From positions 1 to 34,045 of the forward strand of contig JAJZSW010000024.1 of assembly GCA_021849505.1 (NCBI GenBank): DNA of 34,045 bases, read 5' to 3'. Positions 1 through 8,550 of the stretch are shown in pieces. A program made the translations under genes and the position numbers. Positions within the stretch are counted from its first letter, which is position 1. Each line of letters opens with the position of its first letter. The notes beneath the pieces are model-generated. The model did no database searches. It worked only from the letters and a program-made list of their open reading frames with translations, and was not told the origin of the DNA. This DNA comes from Pseudomonadota bacterium. GTDB lineage: Bacteria; Pseudomonadota; Gammaproteobacteria; Burkholderiales; Rhodocyclaceae.

Positions 1-259
1 ATCTGTCAAGGTGCTCTCGGCCGCCGACGCGGTGCTGCTCGCCGAGGTCTATGCCGCCGGCGAAGCGCCCATCGTCGCCGCCGACGGCCGCTCGCTGGCG
101 CGTGCGCTGCGCGTCGCGGGCAAGGTCGAACCGCTCTTCGTCGAAGACATCGCCGCGCTGCCGCAGGCCATCCTCGATGCCGCGCAGGACGGCGATGTCG
201 TCATCACCCTCGGCGCCGGTTCGATTGGCTCGGTACCCGCAAAACTGGTGCACGGTTGA
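1..259 (+). CDS. murC: UDP-N-acetylmuramate--L-alanine ligase, C-terminal end (partial)
   Basis: This is the last ~85 codons of MurC, the cytoplasmic ATP-dependent ligase that adds L-Ala to UDP-MurNAc. The reading frame is open from the window edge (first full codon at base 2) to a TGA at 257-259. The visible part is the Mur-ligase C-terminal domain. It contains a stretch close to [13 protein letters not shown] followed by DGRSLARAL, typical of this end of MurC, and a C-terminal [12 protein letters not shown] that is the family's usual close. The N-terminal UDP-binding and central ATPase domains lie outside the window. The stop overlaps the murB ATG (TGATG, one shared base), so the two are translationally coupled within the division/cell wall cluster. 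The assignment rests on the domain end and on the following murB-ddl-ftsQAZ order. Confidence 0.93.
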   Translation, partial: SVKVLSAADAVLLAEVYAAGEAPIVAADGRSLARALRVAGKVEPLFVEDIAALPQAILDAAQDGDVVITLGAGSIGSVPAKLVHG

Positions 260-1134
260 TGGATATTCGCCCTGACGAACCGATGGCAGGACACGTCACC
301 TGGCGCGCCGGCGGCCTGGTGGCCAAGGCCTGCTTCCCGCGCGACATCGACGATCTCGCGACCTTCATGGCCGGCATGCGCCACGACGAGCCGCTGCTGA
401 TGGTCGGCCTCGGCTCGAACCTGCTGATCCGCGACGGCGGTTTCGACGGCACTGCGATCTTCACCCATGGGGCGCTGGACGTGCTGCGGCTGGACACGGA
501 CGGCACGATCTACGCCGAAGCCGGCGTATCCGCGCCGAAGGTCGCGCGCTTCGCCGCGAACCACGGCTGCGCAGGTGCCGAATTCCTCGCCGGCATCCCC
601 GGCACGCTGGGCGGCGCGCTGGCGATGAACGCCGGCTGCCACGGCGGCGAGATCTGGTCCTTCGTCGAGCGCGTGCGCATGCTGAACCGCAAGGGCGAAC
701 TGATCGAGCGCACGCCCGCCGACTTCGCCATCGCCTACCGCCATTGCGGCCTCAAGGCAGCGACCGACGAGATCTTCGTCGCGGCCTGGCTGCGCTTCCC
801 TCCCGGCGACGCGGCGACCGCCCGCGCGACGATCAAAACGCTGCTCGAAAAGCGCATCGCGACACAGCCTTTGCAGCTGCCGAACGCCGGATCGGTGTTC
901 CGCAATCCGCCCGGCGATCACGCCGCGCGCCTGATCGAAGCAGCCGGATTGAAGGGGGTCGAAACAGGCGGCGCGCGGGTGTCCGAAAAGCATGCGAATT
1001 TCATCGTTAATCCGGGGGGCAAAGCGAGCGCTGCCGCGATAGAAAGCTTAATCGGCCGAATTCAGGCCGAGGTAAGGGAACAATTCGGCGTGGAACTGGT
1101 GCGCGAGGTGCGCATCCTCGGGGCGGCAAGGTGA
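259..1134 (+). CDS. murB: UDP-N-acetylenolpyruvoylglucosamine reductase (MurB)
   Basis: MurB is the FAD flavoenzyme that reduces enolpyruvyl-UDP-GlcNAc to UDP-MurNAc with NADPH, in the cytoplasm. The 291-residue product has the FAD-binding GLGSNLLIRDGG at residues 50-61 and GIPGTLGGALAMNAGC from residue 112. NAGSVFRNP follows, with the catalytic Ser at 212, then EKHANFIVN and a C-terminal REVRILG carrying the conserved Glu at about 283. Length and motif spacing fit the shorter MurB class. I chose the ATG at 259, which overlaps the murC stop; the TTG directly before it is less likely. The gene is second in a run with murC and ddlB, and its stop overlaps the ddlB ATG by one base, so polycistronic expression with dcw genes is inferred. 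Confidence 0.97.
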   Translation: MDIRPDEPMAGHVTWRAGGLVAKACFPRDIDDLATFMAGMRHDEPLLMVGLGSNLLIRDGGFDGTAIFTHGALDVLRLDTDGTIYAEAGVSAPKVARFAANHGCAGAEFLAGIPGTLGGALAMNAGCHGGEIWSFVERVRMLNRKGELIERTPADFAIAYRHCGLKAATDEIFVAAWLRFPPGDAATARATIKTLLEKRIATQPLQLPNAGSVFRNPPGDHAARLIEAAGLKGVETGGARVSEKHANFIVNPGGKASAAAIESLIGRIQAEVREQFGVELVREVRILGAAR

Positions 1135-2066
1135 TGACGAGCAATTTCGGCAAGGTGGCGGTGTTGATGGGCGGCAGTTCCGCCGAGCGCGAGATTTCGC
1201 TGATTTCGGGCCAGGCGGTGCTGGCGGCGCTGCTCGCCGCCGGCGTCGACGCCTTCGCCTTCGACCCGGCCATGCAGCCGATCTGGACCCTCGCCACACA
1301 GAAGCCCGACCGTGCCTTCATCATTCTGCACGGCGGTGATGGCGAGGACGGCACGGTCCAGGCCGCGCTCGACCTGATGAAGATTCCCTACACCGGCAGC
1401 GGAGTGCTCGCCTCGGCGCTGGCGATGGACAAGATCCGCACCAAGCTGCTCTGGCAGGCGGCCGGCATTCCGACCCCGCGCTCGCGGCGCGTCGGCTCCG
1501 CCGCCGAAGCCGCCGCGGTAATCGCCGAACTCGGCCTGCCCCTGATCGTCAAGCCGGTGCGCGAAGGTTCGTCGCTCGGGGTCACGAAGATCGCCAAGCC
1601 GGAGGAGTTCGCCGCAGCCTTCGCCGCCGCCGCGACCTTGCCCGACGGCCGTCAGGAGGAGGTGATGGCCGAGGAATTCGTCGCCGGTACCGAACTGACT
1701 GCTGCGGTGCTTGGCCACACTGCCCTGCCGCTGGTGCGCATCGAGGCACCCGAGGGACGTTACGACTATCAGAACAAGTACTTCACCGACGTCGTGCAGT
1801 ACCACTGCCCGTCCGGCATCGACGCCGCCAGGGAAGCGGAGATCGGCAGGACGGTGCTGGCCGCCTTCGATGCGCTCGGCTGCCGCGGCTGGGGACGCGC
1901 CGACCTGATCCTGCGCGCCGACGGCAGCTACAGCCTGCTCGAAATGAACACCGCGCCCGGCATGACCGGCCATTCGCTGGTGCCGATGGCCGCGCGCGCG
2001 GCCGGCATCGACTTCGGCACGCTGGTGCTGCGGATTCTCGCGGAGGCACGCTGTGGCCAAGGCTAG
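1134..2066 (+). CDS. ddlB: D-alanine--D-alanine ligase
   Basis: This ATP-grasp ligase makes the D-Ala-D-Ala dipeptide for the peptidoglycan stem peptide. The 310-residue protein starts with VAVLMGGSSAEREISLISG, the N-terminal substrate loop of Ddl. It has HGGDGEDGTVQ around residue 65, the ATP-grasp core IVKPVREGSSLGV, and the C-terminal metal and D-Ala site LLEMNTAPGMTGHSLVP. Length is normal for the family. The ATG at 1134 overlaps the murB stop by one base (TGATG); a GTG just upstream would also be in frame. Its 3' end overlaps ftsQ by 14 bases. The murB-ddlB-ftsQ order matches the dcw cluster of proteobacteria, which is why I use ddlB rather than ddlA. Confidence 0.96.
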   Translation: MTSNFGKVAVLMGGSSAEREISLISGQAVLAALLAAGVDAFAFDPAMQPIWTLATQKPDRAFIILHGGDGEDGTVQAALDLMKIPYTGSGVLASALAMDKIRTKLLWQAAGIPTPRSRRVGSAAEAAAVIAELGLPLIVKPVREGSSLGVTKIAKPEEFAAAFAAAATLPDGRQEEVMAEEFVAGTELTAAVLGHTALPLVRIEAPEGRYDYQNKYFTDVVQYHCPSGIDAAREAEIGRTVLAAFDALGCRGWGRADLILRADGSYSLLEMNTAPGMTGHSLVPMAARAAGIDFGTLVLRILAEARCGQG

Positions 2067-2868
2067 GGCGAACACCCGCAACGCCGAACCAGGCGGGCTG
2101 TGGCACCAGCCGACGCTGCTGAATCTGCTGGCGGACGTGCTGATCGTCCTCGGCATCGCCGGACTGGCCTGGGCCGCCCTGACGGTCCTGCAGCGCCTTC
2201 CCCTGTTCCCGCTGCGCGAGGTGGTGCTGGCGGAAAAGCCGCAACGCGTATCCACGGAACAAATCGCCCACGTCGCGCGGACCACCGTAGCGGGAAACTT
2301 CTTCACCGTCGACCTCGAAACGGCACGCACCGCCATAGAAAAGCTGCCCTGGGTACGCAGCGCCGCCGTGCGCCGCCTGTGGCCGGATGGGCTTTCCCTT
2401 ACCGTGGAGGAGCATGAGGCCGTCGCGCAGTGGCGGCATCTCAATGGCGACCATGCGCTGGTCAACAAACAGGGCGAAGTCTTCGTCGCCGACCTGCCGG
2501 AGGATGTCCCTGCCCTCCCCCGCTTCAGCGGTCCGGAGGGCACGGCCGCCGAAATCCTCGCTCGGCATGACGAGTTCAACCGGGCCCTGGCCAGCATCGG
2601 CCGCAGCGTCACCACGGTTGGTCTGTCGCCGCGCCGCGCCTGGCGCCTCCGGCTCGACGACGGCATCGCCATCGAACTCGGACGCGACGAGGAGCGTCAT
2701 CCCCTGACGGAGCGTCTGACGCGCTTTGCCGCGCATTACGACAGCGTCAAGCTGCGGCTCGGCACGGCCCGCGTCGCCGACATGCGCTATCCCAATGGAT
2801 TTGCTCTCGCGGGCATCGAACGGACCACGCTCCCGCCGCAGCCCGCAGCAGCAGGACGGAAGTCATGA
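2053..2868 (+). CDS. ftsQ: Cell division protein FtsQ
   Basis: FtsQ is the bitopic inner-membrane protein that links early and late divisome parts and recruits FtsB/FtsL. The 271-residue product has a short cytoplasmic N-terminus and one transmembrane segment at about residues 25-46. A POTRA domain follows at about 52-121, with a conserved WVRSAAVRRLWPDGLSLTVEE stretch near 100-120, and then the FtsQ beta domain. The start is a GTG at 2053, inside the last codons of ddlB (14-base overlap). This start leaves a typical cytoplasmic tail before the membrane helix. The stop overlaps the ftsA ATG (ATGA). Position between ddlB and ftsA is the classical one and supports the call, since FtsQ is poorly conserved in sequence. 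Confidence 0.95.
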   Translation: MAKARANTRNAEPGGLWHQPTLLNLLADVLIVLGIAGLAWAALTVLQRLPLFPLREVVLAEKPQRVSTEQIAHVARTTVAGNFFTVDLETARTAIEKLPWVRSAAVRRLWPDGLSLTVEEHEAVAQWRHLNGDHALVNKQGEVFVADLPEDVPALPRFSGPEGTAAEILARHDEFNRALASIGRSVTTVGLSPRRAWRLRLDDGIAIELGRDEERHPLTERLTRFAAHYDSVKLRLGTARVADMRYPNGFALAGIERTTLPPQPAAAGRKS

Positions 2869-4103
2869 GCAAGGAAAAGAACCGCGACCTGATCGTCGGG
2901 CTCGACATCGGCACCTCGAAGATCGTCGCGATCGTCGCCGAAGTGGATCCGGAGGGCCAGCTCGCGATCCTCGGCCTCGGCACGCAGGACACCCAGGAAG
3001 CACGCGGCCTCAGGAAAGGCGTCGTGGTCAACATCGAGGCGACGGTCAACAGCATCTCGAAGGCCATCGCCGAAGTCGAGATGATGGCCGGCTGCAAGGT
3101 CAAGGAAGTCTATACGGGCATCGCCGGCGGCCACATCAAGAGCAAGGACTCCAACGGCATGGCGGTGGTGAAGGACAAGGAGGTCACGCAGTACGACGTC
3201 GCGCGCGCCATCGAGGCTGCCAATGCGACGCCGATCTCCGCCGACGACCAGATCCTCCACACGCTGGTGCAGGAGTTCATCGTCGATGGGCAGGACGGCG
3301 TCAAGGAGCCGATCGGCATGGACGCGCGGCGCCTCGAGGTGAAGGTGCACCTCGTCACCGGCGCGGTCACCGCCGTGCAGAACATCGTCAAGTGCGTGCG
3401 CCGCTGCGGGCTCGAGGTCGTCGACCTCGTGCTCCAGCCGCTCGCCTCGGGCAACGCGGTGCTGACCGACGACGAAAAGGATGTGGGGGTTTGTCTGGTC
3501 GACATCGGTGGCGGCACCACCGACATCGCCGTGTTCAGCCAGGGCGCGATCCGCCACACCGCCGTGATTCCGATCGCCGGCGACCAGATCACCAACGACA
3601 TCGCGATCGCGCTGCGCACCTCGACGCAGGACGCCGAGGAGATCAAGCTGCGCTACGGCGTCGCCCTGCATCAACTGGCCGACCCCGAGGAGATGCTCGA
3701 GGTGCCCGGCGTCGGCGACCGCCCCGCGACCAGCCTGTCGCGCGCGACGCTGGCGGGCTTCATCCAGCCGCGTGTCGAGGAGATTTTCCAGAAGGTGCAG
3801 GACGAGCTGGTGAAGAGCGGCTATGCGCGCCTGCTGCGCGCCGGCATCGTGCTGACCGGCGGCAGCGCGCAGATGCCCGGCATGGCGGAACTGGGCGAGG
3901 AGATCTTCCACAACACGGTCAAGGTCGGCATGCCCCATTACGCCGGCAACCTGCGCGACTTCGTCAAGAACCCGCGCTACGCGACGGCGATGGGCCTGCT
4001 GATGGAAGGCGTGGCGCAACGGCAGCGCGGCAGCAAGGCACCGCCGCTGAGCATGGGACAGGTATTCGGGCGCATGCGCGCCTGGTTTGCACGCAATCTG
4101 TAA
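2865..4103 (+). CDS. ftsA: Cell division protein FtsA
   Basis: FtsA is the actin-like ATPase that tethers FtsZ filaments to the inner membrane and recruits downstream divisome proteins. The 412-residue product opens with the phosphate-1 motif GLDIGTSK at residues 12-19. It contains the SHS2/1C subdomain region, VGVCLVDIGGGTTDIAVF as phosphate-2, and an adenosine-type motif IVLTGGSAQMPGM. The C-terminus, GRMRAWFARNL, is an amphipathic basic/aromatic helix expected to be the membrane-targeting sequence. Translation begins at the ATG at 2865 overlapping the ftsQ stop. A gap of 39 bases separates it from ftsZ, the only clear spacing in this operon, which carries a good ribosome site for ftsZ. Confidence 0.97.
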   Translation: MSKEKNRDLIVGLDIGTSKIVAIVAEVDPEGQLAILGLGTQDTQEARGLRKGVVVNIEATVNSISKAIAEVEMMAGCKVKEVYTGIAGGHIKSKDSNGMAVVKDKEVTQYDVARAIEAANATPISADDQILHTLVQEFIVDGQDGVKEPIGMDARRLEVKVHLVTGAVTAVQNIVKCVRRCGLEVVDLVLQPLASGNAVLTDDEKDVGVCLVDIGGGTTDIAVFSQGAIRHTAVIPIAGDQITNDIAIALRTSTQDAEEIKLRYGVALHQLADPEEMLEVPGVGDRPATSLSRATLAGFIQPRVEEIFQKVQDELVKSGYARLLRAGIVLTGGSAQMPGMAELGEEIFHNTVKVGMPHYAGNLRDFVKNPRYATAMGLLMEGVAQRQRGSKAPPLSMGQVFGRMRAWFARNL

Positions 4104-4142
4104 ATTTCAGCAACCGTTTTTGGCAACAACAGGAGAGGCGAA

Positions 4143-5354
<1,212 letters not shown>

Positions 5355-5370
5355 GCCGGCAACACGGGAA

Positions 5371-5405
5371 ACGCCCGGGGGATCGCCTCCCCCCGGGCGT
5401 TTTTC
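5371..5405 (+). terminator. Rho-independent terminator of ftsZ, between convergent ftsZ and rsmA
   Basis: An 11-bp perfect GC-rich stem (5371-5381 pairing with 5390-5400; left arm ACGCCCGGGGG) with an 8-base loop is followed directly by a T run at 5400-5404. It begins 16 bases after the ftsZ stop. The rsmA stop codon on the other strand lies at 5404-5406, so the hairpin also sits at the rsmA 3' end. On that strand the following sequence has only a weak T run (TTCCC), so termination is expected to be stronger for ftsZ. Confidence 0.9.
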
Positions 5406-6306
5406 ATTTCCGCGTCGCGCTCAGCGCGTTGCTCAAGCGCACGTAGGCATCGACCGGCAGCGTTTCGGCGCGTGCGGTCGGCGCGATGCCCTGCGCCTCC
5501 AGCAAGGACTCGCCGCCGAACTCCTTCAGGGTATTGCGCAACATCTTGCGCCGCTGGGAAAACGCCGCAGCCACCAGGCGGGCGAACAAATCGGGATCCC
5601 GTGCCGTCCTGTCAGCACCGACTTTGTTGGCCCCCCACGCTCGCAACCCCGGCTCGCTGCCCCCCACAGGGGGGGCGTCGGCTTGGGACGGCCCGTCGCC
5701 GACTTTCGCGAAGTCGATGGGGATCATGCGCACGATGGCCGAATCGACCTTCGGCGCCGGATCGAAGGCGCCGGGCGGCACGACGAACAGCCGCTCCATG
5801 TGGAAGCGGTACTGCAGCATCACCGAAAGGCGCCCGTAGTCGCCCGACCCCGGCGCGGCGACCATGCGATCGACGACTTCCTTCTGCAGCATGAAGTGCA
5901 TCTCGGCGACGCGGTCGGCGATCTCGGCCAGGTGGAACAGCAGCGGGCTGGAGATGTTGTAGGGCAGGTTGCCGACGATCTTGAGCGGGCCCGCGCCCTT
6001 GAGCGCGCCGAAATCGAAAGTGAGCGCGTCGCCTTCGTGAATGACCAGCCGCTCGGGCGAAAAGCGTTCGCGCAGGCGCGCGATCAGGTCGCGGTCGATT
6101 TCGACGACATGCAGGCAGTCGATGCGTTCGAGCAACGGAGCGGTCAGCGCGCCGAGGCCGGGGCCGATCTCGACGAGGGTGTCGCCGGCGCGCGGCGCGA
6201 TCACCTCGACGATCTTGCGGATGATGCCGGGCGAAACGAGGAAGTTCTGGCCGAAGCGCTTTCTGGCTCGATGGCCCTGATGGCCATTTAAATCATGCTC
6301 TCTCAT
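5404..6306 (-). CDS. rsmA: 16S rRNA (adenine1518-N6/adenine1519-N6)-dimethyltransferase, with an in-frame insertion
   Basis: RsmA (KsgA) dimethylates two adjacent adenines near the 3' end of 16S rRNA with SAM, late in 30S assembly. The 300-residue product has RKRFGQNFL at 16-23, the SAM site [11 protein letters not shown] at 45-55, the acidic VVEIDRDL at 67-74, the catalytic NLPY at 113-116, and the C-terminal [14 protein letters not shown] at 247-260. The ATG at 6306 overlaps the pdxA stop (ATGA), so the genes are coupled. Residues about 201-235 (KVGDGPSQ through KVGADRTA) are not part of the usual family sequence. They are encoded by about 105 bp bounded by two copies of a dispersed repeat. 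Reading frame and flanking motifs are intact, so the enzyme is probably functional. Confidence 0.96.
   Translation of the reverse strand: MREHDLNGHQGHRARKRFGQNFLVSPGIIRKIVEVIAPRAGDTLVEIGPGLGALTAPLLERIDCLHVVEIDRDLIARLRERFSPERLVIHEGDALTFDFGALKGAGPLKIVGNLPYNISSPLLFHLAEIADRVAEMHFMLQKEVVDRMVAAPGSGDYGRLSVMLQYRFHMERLFVVPPGAFDPAPKVDSAIVRMIPIDFAKVGDGPSQADAPPVGGSEPGLRAWGANKVGADRTARDPDLFARLVAAAFSQRRKMLRNTLKEFGGESLLEAQGIAPTARAETLPVDAYVRLSNALSATRK
5601..5624 (-). repeat. Dispersed 24-bp repeat, copy 1 (in rsmA)
   Basis: Read on the - strand this is AAAGTCGGTGCTGACAGG plus ACGGCA. It differs from the fully matched copies at 16620-16643 and 27785-27808 at three positions. Within rsmA it is read in the frame giving KVGADRTA. 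Confidence 0.8.
5602..5706 (-). repeat. In-frame insertion in rsmA flanked by repeat copies
   Basis: This ~105-bp block (35 codons) lies between the conserved parts of rsmA. On the rsmA strand it begins with a partial repeat copy (AAAGTCGGCGACGGG, 5706-5692) and ends with a near-complete copy (5624-5601, encoding KVGADRTA). Between them is a perfect 7-bp hairpin of C and G runs (5659-5665 with 5670-5676, 4-base loop). The start also has a GTCGGC/GCCGAC pairing around an internal GACG-CGTC dyad. The absence of such a segment from ordinary RsmA proteins is recalled family knowledge, not a computed alignment. Confidence 0.75.
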
Positions 6307-7265
6307 TGCCTGCGTCGCAGTGCCATGTCGATGGCGGCGTCGACCGCGGCGAACAGGCTGGTCGGCGAGGCCTGGCCGGTGCCGGCCAGGTCGAAAGCCG
6401 TGCCATGGTCTACCGAGGTGCGGATGATCGGCAGGCCCAGCGTGACATTGATTCCTTCGTCGAAGGCGGCATACTTGAGCACCGCCAGACCCTGGTCGTG
6501 GTACATGGCGAGCTGGGCATGGGAGCCCGCCAGCACGTTTTTCGTGAACAGCGTGTCGGCCGGCAGCGGACCGACCAGATCCATGCCTGCGGCCCGCAGC
6601 TTTTGCAGCACCGGCGTGATGACCTCGATCTCTTCGCGTCCCATGTGGCCGTCCTCGCCGGCATGCGGGTTGAGGCCTGCCACCAGTATGCGCGGATGCG
6701 CAAAGCCGAACTTCGTGCGCAGATCCGCATGCAGGATGCGGATCGTCGTTTCGAGTTCCTGCGGCGTGATGGCCGCCGGGACATCCTTCAATGGCAGATG
6801 GGTCGTCGCCAGCGCGACGCGTAGCCCCGCGCCCGCGAGCATCATCACGACGCGCGGCGTGCCGGTCTTGCCGGCGAGATATTCGGTGTGGCCGGTGAAG
6901 GGAATGCCGGCATCGTTGATGACGCCTTTGTGCAGCGGACCGGTCACCAGCGCGGCATACTCGCCGGAGACGCAACCCGCCAGCGCCCGGTCCAGCAGCG
7001 CGAGTACATAGCCGGCGTTACGCACGTCCAGCTTGCCGGGTGTACTCGGCGCCGCCAGCGGAGTGTGCAGGATCTCGAGTCCGGCGGTGCTGCGGCCGAG
7101 CAGACGCGCACGCTCCTCGATCAGTTGCCGGTCGCCCAGCACGAGGAGTCGCGCCGGGAACTCGCGCTCAGTCAGCGCCAGGCACAACTCCGGTCCAATC
7201 CCGGCGGGCTCCCCCGAGGTAACGGCAATGACCGGCTTAGCGGTCTTCAAGCCGGTACTCGACAT
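6303..7265 (-). CDS. pdxA: 4-hydroxythreonine-4-phosphate dehydrogenase
   Basis: PdxA is the NAD-dependent, metal-requiring dehydrogenase that oxidises 4-phosphohydroxy-L-threonine in the DXP-dependent route to pyridoxal phosphate. The 320-residue product carries [16 protein letters not shown] at the N-terminus and the metal-binding histidine regions [21 protein letters not shown] and [13 protein letters not shown]. It ends with the characteristic [19 protein letters not shown]. The ATG at 7265 lies inside the 3' end of surA (29-base overlap) and the stop overlaps the rsmA ATG, so lptD-surA-pdxA-rsmA form one transcriptional chain. The same surA-pdxA-ksgA order is known from Escherichia coli. 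A TTG five codons downstream is a less likely start. Confidence 0.97.
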   Translation of the reverse strand: MSSTGLKTAKPVIAVTSGEPAGIGPELCLALTEREFPARLLVLGDRQLIEERARLLGRSTAGLEILHTPLAAPSTPGKLDVRNAGYVLALLDRALAGCVSGEYAALVTGPLHKGVINDAGIPFTGHTEYLAGKTGTPRVVMMLAGAGLRVALATTHLPLKDVPAAITPQELETTIRILHADLRTKFGFAHPRILVAGLNPHAGEDGHMGREEIEVITPVLQKLRAAGMDLVGPLPADTLFTKNVLAGSHAQLAMYHDQGLAVLKYAAFDEGINVTLGLPIIRTSVDHGTAFDLAGTGQASPTSLFAAVDAAIDMALRRRQ

Positions 7266-8526
7266 AGGCGCGGTCGCGCAGCTGGCGCAGCCAGTCTTCG
7301 TAGGCCTCGTCGGACTTGCGTTCGCGCAGCGCCTGGCGCGCCATCAGGCGCTTGCGCTCGTCGCCGGGCTCGGCATTCTTGCGCTCCAGCACCTGGATCA
7401 GGTGCCAGCCGAAGGGCGACTGCACGGGCGCACTCACTTCGCCGAGCTTGAGCGCATCCATCGCGCGCTCGAAATCCGGCACGGTGTCGCCCTGGTAGAG
7501 CCAGCCCAGGTCGCCGCCCTTGGCGGCAGACAGATCGTTCGAATACAGCCGCGCCAGCTCGGCGAAATCGGCGCCGTTATCGAGCCGCTCCTTGAGTCCC
7601 GCCAGCTTGTGGCGCGCCTCGTCGGACGACACCAGCTCATTGACCTTGATGAGGATGTGCCGTGCCTGGGTCTGCCGGAAGGTACCGCCGACGCTGCCGC
7701 CCTTGCGTTCGAAGAGCCTGACGATGTGGAAGCCCGCCGGACTGCGCAGGATCTCGCTGACCTCGCCAGGCTGGAGCTTCGCCACCGCTTCGGCGTAAAG
7801 CGTCGGCAGGCGATCCACCGGCCGCGGCTCGAGGATGCCGCCCGCCAGCGCATCGGGCGCTTCGGAATAACTGGCCGCGACCTGGCCGAAATCCTGGCCG
7901 GACTTGATGCGGGCGAGCGCTTCCTCGGCCCGCTGGCGCAACTGGCTCAGCCGCGCGGGATCCACCTGCTCGGGTACGCGGATGATGATGTGTCCCAGCG
8001 CGACCAGTGCCGTCTGGTTCGCCTGTTCCGGATGGGCGAGGTAGTTGTCGATCTCGCCATCGGAAACGACGATGCGGCTTTCGACCTCGCGCTCGCGCAA
8101 GCGGGAGAGCGTGATTTCCTCGCGGATCTCCTCGCGGAAGCGCTTCCAGGTGATGCCGTCGCGCTCCAGCGCGGCGCGGAACTCCGCAAGCGACAGCCGG
8201 TTGTTGTCGGCAATGCGGCGCATTGCAGCATCCAGTTCAGCATCGGCGATCCGCAAGCCGCTTTCCCTGGCGAACTGCACCTGCAGGCGATCGACGATCA
8301 GCCGCTCCAGCAGCTGCTTTTCCAGCACCTCGGACGGCGGCAGCGGCGTGCCGCGGCTGCGCAGCTGGCGCGTCACCGTCGCCAGTCGTTCGCGCAGTTC
8401 ATTGAGGGTGATCGCCTCGTCATTGACGACCGCAACGACGCGGTCGACTGCGATCGGCTGGCGCGACTGCGCAATGGCCAGAGCGGGCAGCAGGGTAAAC
8501 AGCGTGATGAGAACTAGTCGCTTCAT
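7237..8526 (-). CDS. surA: Periplasmic chaperone/peptidyl-prolyl isomerase SurA
   Basis: SurA escorts unfolded outer-membrane proteins through the periplasm, LptD being one of its best-known clients in E. coli. The 429-residue protein starts with a cleavable signal peptide (about residues 1-19, hydrophobic, ending ALAIA before QS). Next come the SurA N-terminal chaperone domain (about 25-165) and two parvulin (PpiC) domains at about 174-275 and 286-388, containing GHIIIRVP and ARHILIKV strands and [11 protein letters not shown] and [11 protein letters not shown] ends. A C-terminal helix completes the fold. The ATG at 8526 is 24 bases after the lptD stop; no strong ribosome site is visible. 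Coupling with lptD fits the shared role in outer-membrane assembly. Confidence 0.96.
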   Translation of the reverse strand: MKRLVLITLFTLLPALAIAQSRQPIAVDRVVAVVNDEAITLNELRERLATVTRQLRSRGTPLPPSEVLEKQLLERLIVDRLQVQFARESGLRIADAELDAAMRRIADNNRLSLAEFRAALERDGITWKRFREEIREEITLSRLREREVESRIVVSDGEIDNYLAHPEQANQTALVALGHIIIRVPEQVDPARLSQLRQRAEEALARIKSGQDFGQVAASYSEAPDALAGGILEPRPVDRLPTLYAEAVAKLQPGEVSEILRSPAGFHIVRLFERKGGSVGGTFRQTQARHILIKVNELVSSDEARHKLAGLKERLDNGADFAELARLYSNDLSAAKGGDLGWLYQGDTVPDFERAMDALKLGEVSAPVQSPFGWHLIQVLERKNAEPGDERKRLMARQALRERKSDEAYEDWLRQLRDRAYVEYRLEDR

Positions 8527-8550
8527 GGTCGATGATCAGTTTGCGCCGAA

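Noticed and set aside
1340-1360. GAGGACGGCACGG in ddlB resembling the right half of the repeat
   Set aside because: It encodes the conserved HGGDGEDGT motif of D-Ala-D-Ala ligases, so protein conservation explains it.
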